Under the pieces are notes generated by a model, which saw only the letters and a list, made by a program, of their open reading frames with translations, searched no databases and was not told the origin of the DNA. A program made the position numbers and the translations under genes. DNA of 6,426 nt from NCBI GenBank assembly GCA_029932795.1, contig JAOZPL010000119.1, positions 1-6,426 of the forward strand. Direction: 5' to 3'. The DNA is from Candidatus Zixiibacteriota bacterium. Its GTDB lineage: Bacteria > Zixibacteria > MSB-5A5 > GN15 > FEB-12. Within the stretch, counting starts at the first letter, position 1. Every line of letters starts with the position of its first letter. Shown one piece after another: positions 4,202 through 6,426 of this stretch.

Positions 4202-5944
4202 ATGCGGAGGTATTTGGTTATACCCGTCTTGTGCCTGGTCCTGATGTTGTTCGGATTACCGCTTATGGCGGAAACGCTGGTTGAGATTGAGCGCATCCGT
4301 CCGGGCGATTTGGAGGTCATTGGGTTTGAGCTGACAAGGGAGGCGGAGGTCGAGATCGAAGCGGTTGGGCTGCGCAAACAGTACGGTCGCGAACTGGCTG
4401 TCTACGCCTGGTTGCTGGATCACGAGACACGCCAGCCGGTCTGGGTCATGAAGGATCGGTTTACGGACCGTCATGGGAGGAACCTGAGGCAGGCGAAGAA
4501 AACGAAAGTCCTCGATCAGGGCAAGTATGAGCTTTACTTCTATGCCGGTGACGGCTGGTTTGGCAATATCCAAATCCACGGGGCCAAAGATTTTATCGAT
4601 TTTCTGGGTGATCTGTTTGGTGGCGACGATGACTATGATGATTACAATTACGATGAGTATGTCCGCGATTGTTACGTCAGAATATCTTCAGACGAGGTTT
4701 CCCGGGATGGCATCAAGATTTTTACAGTCACTGGTGACCTTCCAAACGCCTTGATTAAGCATAATTGCTTAGGTGACTCGGAATACATTCGGCAGGGGTT
4801 TTCGCTGGAGAAGCCGATGAGCCTGCGGATATACTCGATAATAGAGTATCCCAAGGGGTATCGTACTCCGGTTGACAACGGATGGATAATGAATGCGGAA
4901 ACGCGTCAGAGAGTCTGGGAGATGGATCGGTGGAATACCGAGCGTGCAGGCGGCGGCAAGAAGAACCGCATGTTCAACGGTGAGATCGGCTTGGAGAAGG
5001 GTAACTATATACTGTATTTCAGCACTGATGATTCCCATTCGTTCGATGGGTTTAATGTCAATCCGCCCTACGACCCGTGCAACTGGGGGGTAACGGTCCT
5101 GCCGGGAGAGGATTTTGACCGTTCAGCTTTCAAACTGGTTGACCAGACCGAAGAAAATGAGCCACTCATTGATCTGACCCGCGCCCGCGACAACGATTAC
5201 GAAGAACAGGCTTTCCGGCTCGACAAGAAGACGACCCTCCGGATTTACGCTCTCGGGGAGTTCTCTTTCAGCGATGGGGAGTTTGTCGATTATGGCTGGA
5301 TTCAGAGGGCCGGTTCCGGTGAAATAGAATGGGAGATGACCGAGCGGAACACCATGCATGCGGGCGGAGCGGAGAAGAATCGGATGTTCGACGGTAACGT
5401 CACGCTGCCTGCGGGTGAATACATTGCTGCATACGTGACCGATGGTTCTCACTCTTATCGCGACTGGAATGCTGCCCGACCCTTCGATAGCAGAGCCTGG
5501 GGGCTGGCTATCTACCCCGGCCCGGATTCCAAGAGTTCAACTTTGCACAAAATCTCCATGCATGACTTGATGTCTGACAGCGACATTCTGGTGAGTCTGA
5601 CCCGGGTGCGGGACAACGAGCGCCGGCGGGATAAGTTCACACTCGATAAGCGAACGACCGTGCATATATATGCCATTGGAGAAGGGACCGGCCGGGAGAT
5701 GCATGATTATGGCTGGATCGTTGATGACCGCACCGGTCGTGCTGTCTGGGAAATGACCTGGCGCAACACCGATCATGCCGGTGGTGCCAGAAAAAACAAG
5801 ATATTTGATGACGATATCACACTGAACGCAGGAACGTACGAGGTATATTACGTCACTGATGGTTCACATTCCTTTAACGATTGGAATGCTGCGCGCCCTC
5901 GTGACGCGCGGAACTGGGGAATTACGGTCAGCCGGGCTGATTAA
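4202..5944 (+). CDS. Secreted protein with four copies of an unrecognised beta-rich domain
   Basis: This encodes 580 residues. A signal peptide, MRRYLVIPVLCLVLMLFG and on to about Ala23, sends it across the inner membrane. No lipobox or membrane anchor is seen, so a periplasmic, surface or released location is likely. After the signal come four copies of a roughly 100-118 residue unit (about 26-126, 182-299, 320-437, 461-576). The first is degenerate. An acidic Asp/Tyr linker, GDDDYDDYNYDEY, lies at 141-153. The C-terminus ends within the last unit, with no sorting domain. I do not recognise the domain and no catalytic motif is evident; binding or scaffolding is a guess. The start at ATG 4202 is preferred: GAGGG lies 8 nt upstream and it begins the signal peptide. 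The frame stays open back to 3857, but that stretch crosses the tRNA and terminator. A candidate ECF promoter precedes the gene. Confidence 0.88.
   Translation: MRRYLVIPVLCLVLMLFGLPLMAETLVEIERIRPGDLEVIGFELTREAEVEIEAVGLRKQYGRELAVYAWLLDHETRQPVWVMKDRFTDRHGRNLRQAKKTKVLDQGKYELYFYAGDGWFGNIQIHGAKDFIDFLGDLFGGDDDYDDYNYDEYVRDCYVRISSDEVSRDGIKIFTVTGDLPNALIKHNCLGDSEYIRQGFSLEKPMSLRIYSIIEYPKGYRTPVDNGWIMNAETRQRVWEMDRWNTERAGGGKKNRMFNGEIGLEKGNYILYFSTDDSHSFDGFNVNPPYDPCNWGVTVLPGEDFDRSAFKLVDQTEENEPLIDLTRARDNDYEEQAFRLDKKTTLRIYALGEFSFSDGEFVDYGWIQRAGSGEIEWEMTERNTMHAGGAEKNRMFDGNVTLPAGEYIAAYVTDGSHSYRDWNAARPFDSRAWGLAIYPGPDSKSSTLHKISMHDLMSDSDILVSLTRVRDNERRRDKFTLDKRTTVHIYAIGEGTGREMHDYGWIVDDRTGRAVWEMTWRNTDHAGGARKNKIFDDDITLNAGTYEVYYVTDGSHSFNDWNAARPRDARNWGITVSRAD
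4277..5929 (+). repeat. Four diverged repeat units inside the secreted protein
   Basis: The units lie at about 4277-4579, 4745-5098, 5159-5512 and 5582-5929. Units 2-4 share, in order: an LTRxRDN-like lead-in (clear in 3 and 4); FxLDKxTTLxIYA; [DN]xGWI (Trp228, Trp366, Trp505); WEM (239, 377, 516); NTxxAGGxxKN (245-255, 383-393, 522-532); TDxSHS (275-280, 413-418, 552-557); and a closing WG (295, 433, 572). Units 3 and 4 also share DWNAARP. Unit 1 keeps only the framework (FELTREAEV, YAWLLD, QPVWVM, GKYELYFYAGDG). Similarity is clear in protein but patchy in DNA, so the duplications are old. Confidence 0.85.
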
Positions 5945-5998
5945 GATTAGATTAAACGTCGGATGTAGTTGGTGATTCTCGGGATCTGTGGTACCGGC

Positions 5999-6029
5999 GC
6001 AGGGATCGCTTTCGACAGGCGATCCCTGC
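5999..6029 (+). terminator. Strong hairpin after the repeat-protein gene, probable terminator
   Basis: GCAGGGATCGC (5999-6009) and GCGATCCCTGC (6019-6029) are perfect 11-bp arms with a 9-nt loop, 55 nt after the stop codon. The downstream tail TCATTTTG is a weak U-tract. It may terminate inefficiently or act as an RNA 3'-end stabiliser. On the minus strand no T-run follows the stem. Confidence 0.65.
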
Positions 6030-6047
6030 TCATTTTGTAGTGGTACG

Positions 6048-6089
6048 GGCAAGCAGACAAGCGTCCCGGTAGAGCTTGTATGTGTTGCC
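6048..6089. repeat. Two-tier imperfect inverted repeat in the convergent intergenic region
   Basis: The outer arms are GGCAA (6048-6052) and TTGCC (6085-6089). The inner arms are ACAAGC (6057-6062) and GCTTGT (6074-6079), with an 11-nt loop and an unpaired bulge between tiers. It sits between the ends of two convergent genes. No T-tract follows on either strand, so it is not a standard terminator. It may be a 3'-end structure or chance. Confidence 0.3.
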
Positions 6090-6132
6090 TGCCGGGGCGC
6101 AGCCAAGTGAGTCTGAAATGCCGATCCGGTGT

Positions 6133-6426
6133 TCAATGCACTGACTGGTTCCGTTTGCGCTCAATCTCTTTGAGCCGGCGCTGTGCCAGGGGATAGTAAA
6201 TCAGGAAACCAAGCCCGGCAAATACGAGTATAAGCCCGAACGTTCCCTCGTCGGACCAGCGGTAGGGGAGTAGATTACTCAGCAAGGTGGCCGCGCCGAT
6301 CCCAACTAACACCATCCCCCATTTGAGGTTGGACAGAACCGTGATCTCCGCCGGAACAAAAAGATGTTGAACCTTCTCGTCGGCCAGGCCCTTATCGAGC
6401 AGCTTTTTCTTTGTGTTCGCGTCCGA
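6133..6426 (-). CDS. C-terminal part of a small membrane protein, DUF6249-like, cut by the right edge
   Basis: The frame is open from the window edge to TGA 6133-6135, giving 97 residues with no start required inside. An internal ATG at 6315 would give only 60 residues and would cut a continuous domain. It begins with a charged helix, KKKLLDKGLADEKVQHLF. Two membrane segments follow: WGMVLVGIGAATLLSNLL, then a short loop (PYRWSDEGT), then FGLILVFAGLGFLIYY. It ends with a basic, charged tail (QRRLKEIERKRN). This layout, with a K-G-L helix before two helices, resembles the uncharacterised DUF6249 family as I remember it; no search was run. It is convergent with the repeat-protein gene. Function is unknown. 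Confidence 0.75.
   Translation of the reverse strand, partial: SDANTKKKLLDKGLADEKVQHLFVPAEITVLSNLKWGMVLVGIGAATLLSNLLPYRWSDEGTFGLILVFAGLGFLIYYPLAQRRLKEIERKRNQSVH

Noticed and set aside
5864..6136. Minus-strand 90-residue open frame
   Set aside because: It is antisense to the last conserved repeat unit and spans the terminator hairpin. The translation is proline- and threonine-rich without domain features.

Overview
The window looks like chromosomal DNA from a Gram-negative bacterium of moderate GC content. The evidence is an ECF sigma/anti-sigma pair, a predicted lipoprotein, and a secreted protein built from repeats. The mix resembles genomes of the FCB superphylum or of candidate phyla such as Zixibacteria, but that placement is a guess from gene content and style. 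No insertion sequence, CRISPR array or phage gene is visible.

Layout. (1) 1-199: the probable C-terminal end of a plus-strand protein, cut by the window edge. (2) 221-2326, minus strand: a three-gene operon reading leftwards. It encodes an ECF sigma factor, its zinc-finger membrane anti-sigma factor (end-to-start junction) and a DUF6263-like predicted lipoprotein, and it closes with an intrinsic terminator at about 221-269. (3) 2327-2547: a dense divergent regulatory region with a vegetative promoter for each direction (overlapping at the -10), an ECF-type promoter for the sigma operon, a 7-bp inverted repeat and a strong Shine-Dalgarno. (4) 2548-3876, plus: an EmrB/QacA-type (DHA2) multidrug efflux transporter. 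Its true start is probably upstream, at a rare ATT codon at 2482. (5) 3885-4038: a self-contained tRNA-Ala(GGC) unit with promoter, gene with encoded CCA, and terminator. (6) 4202-5944, plus: a 580-residue secreted protein with four copies of a domain I do not recognise, followed by a strong hairpin. (7) 6133-6426, minus: the C-terminal part of a small two-helix membrane protein resembling DUF6249, running off the right edge.

How it may work together. The sigma and anti-sigma genes form a classical envelope-signal switch, with the lipoprotein as a possible envelope sensor or effector. Two sites share the ECF architecture of an AAC-type -35, a 16-nt spacer and a CGT-type -10. One precedes the sigma gene itself (GAAC-N16-CGTC) and one precedes the repeat-protein gene (TGAAAC-N16-CGTA). 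The inference is that the sigma factor drives its own operon and the secreted repeat protein, forming a small local envelope-response regulon. The efflux transporter shares the divergent control region but appears to use a vegetative promoter.
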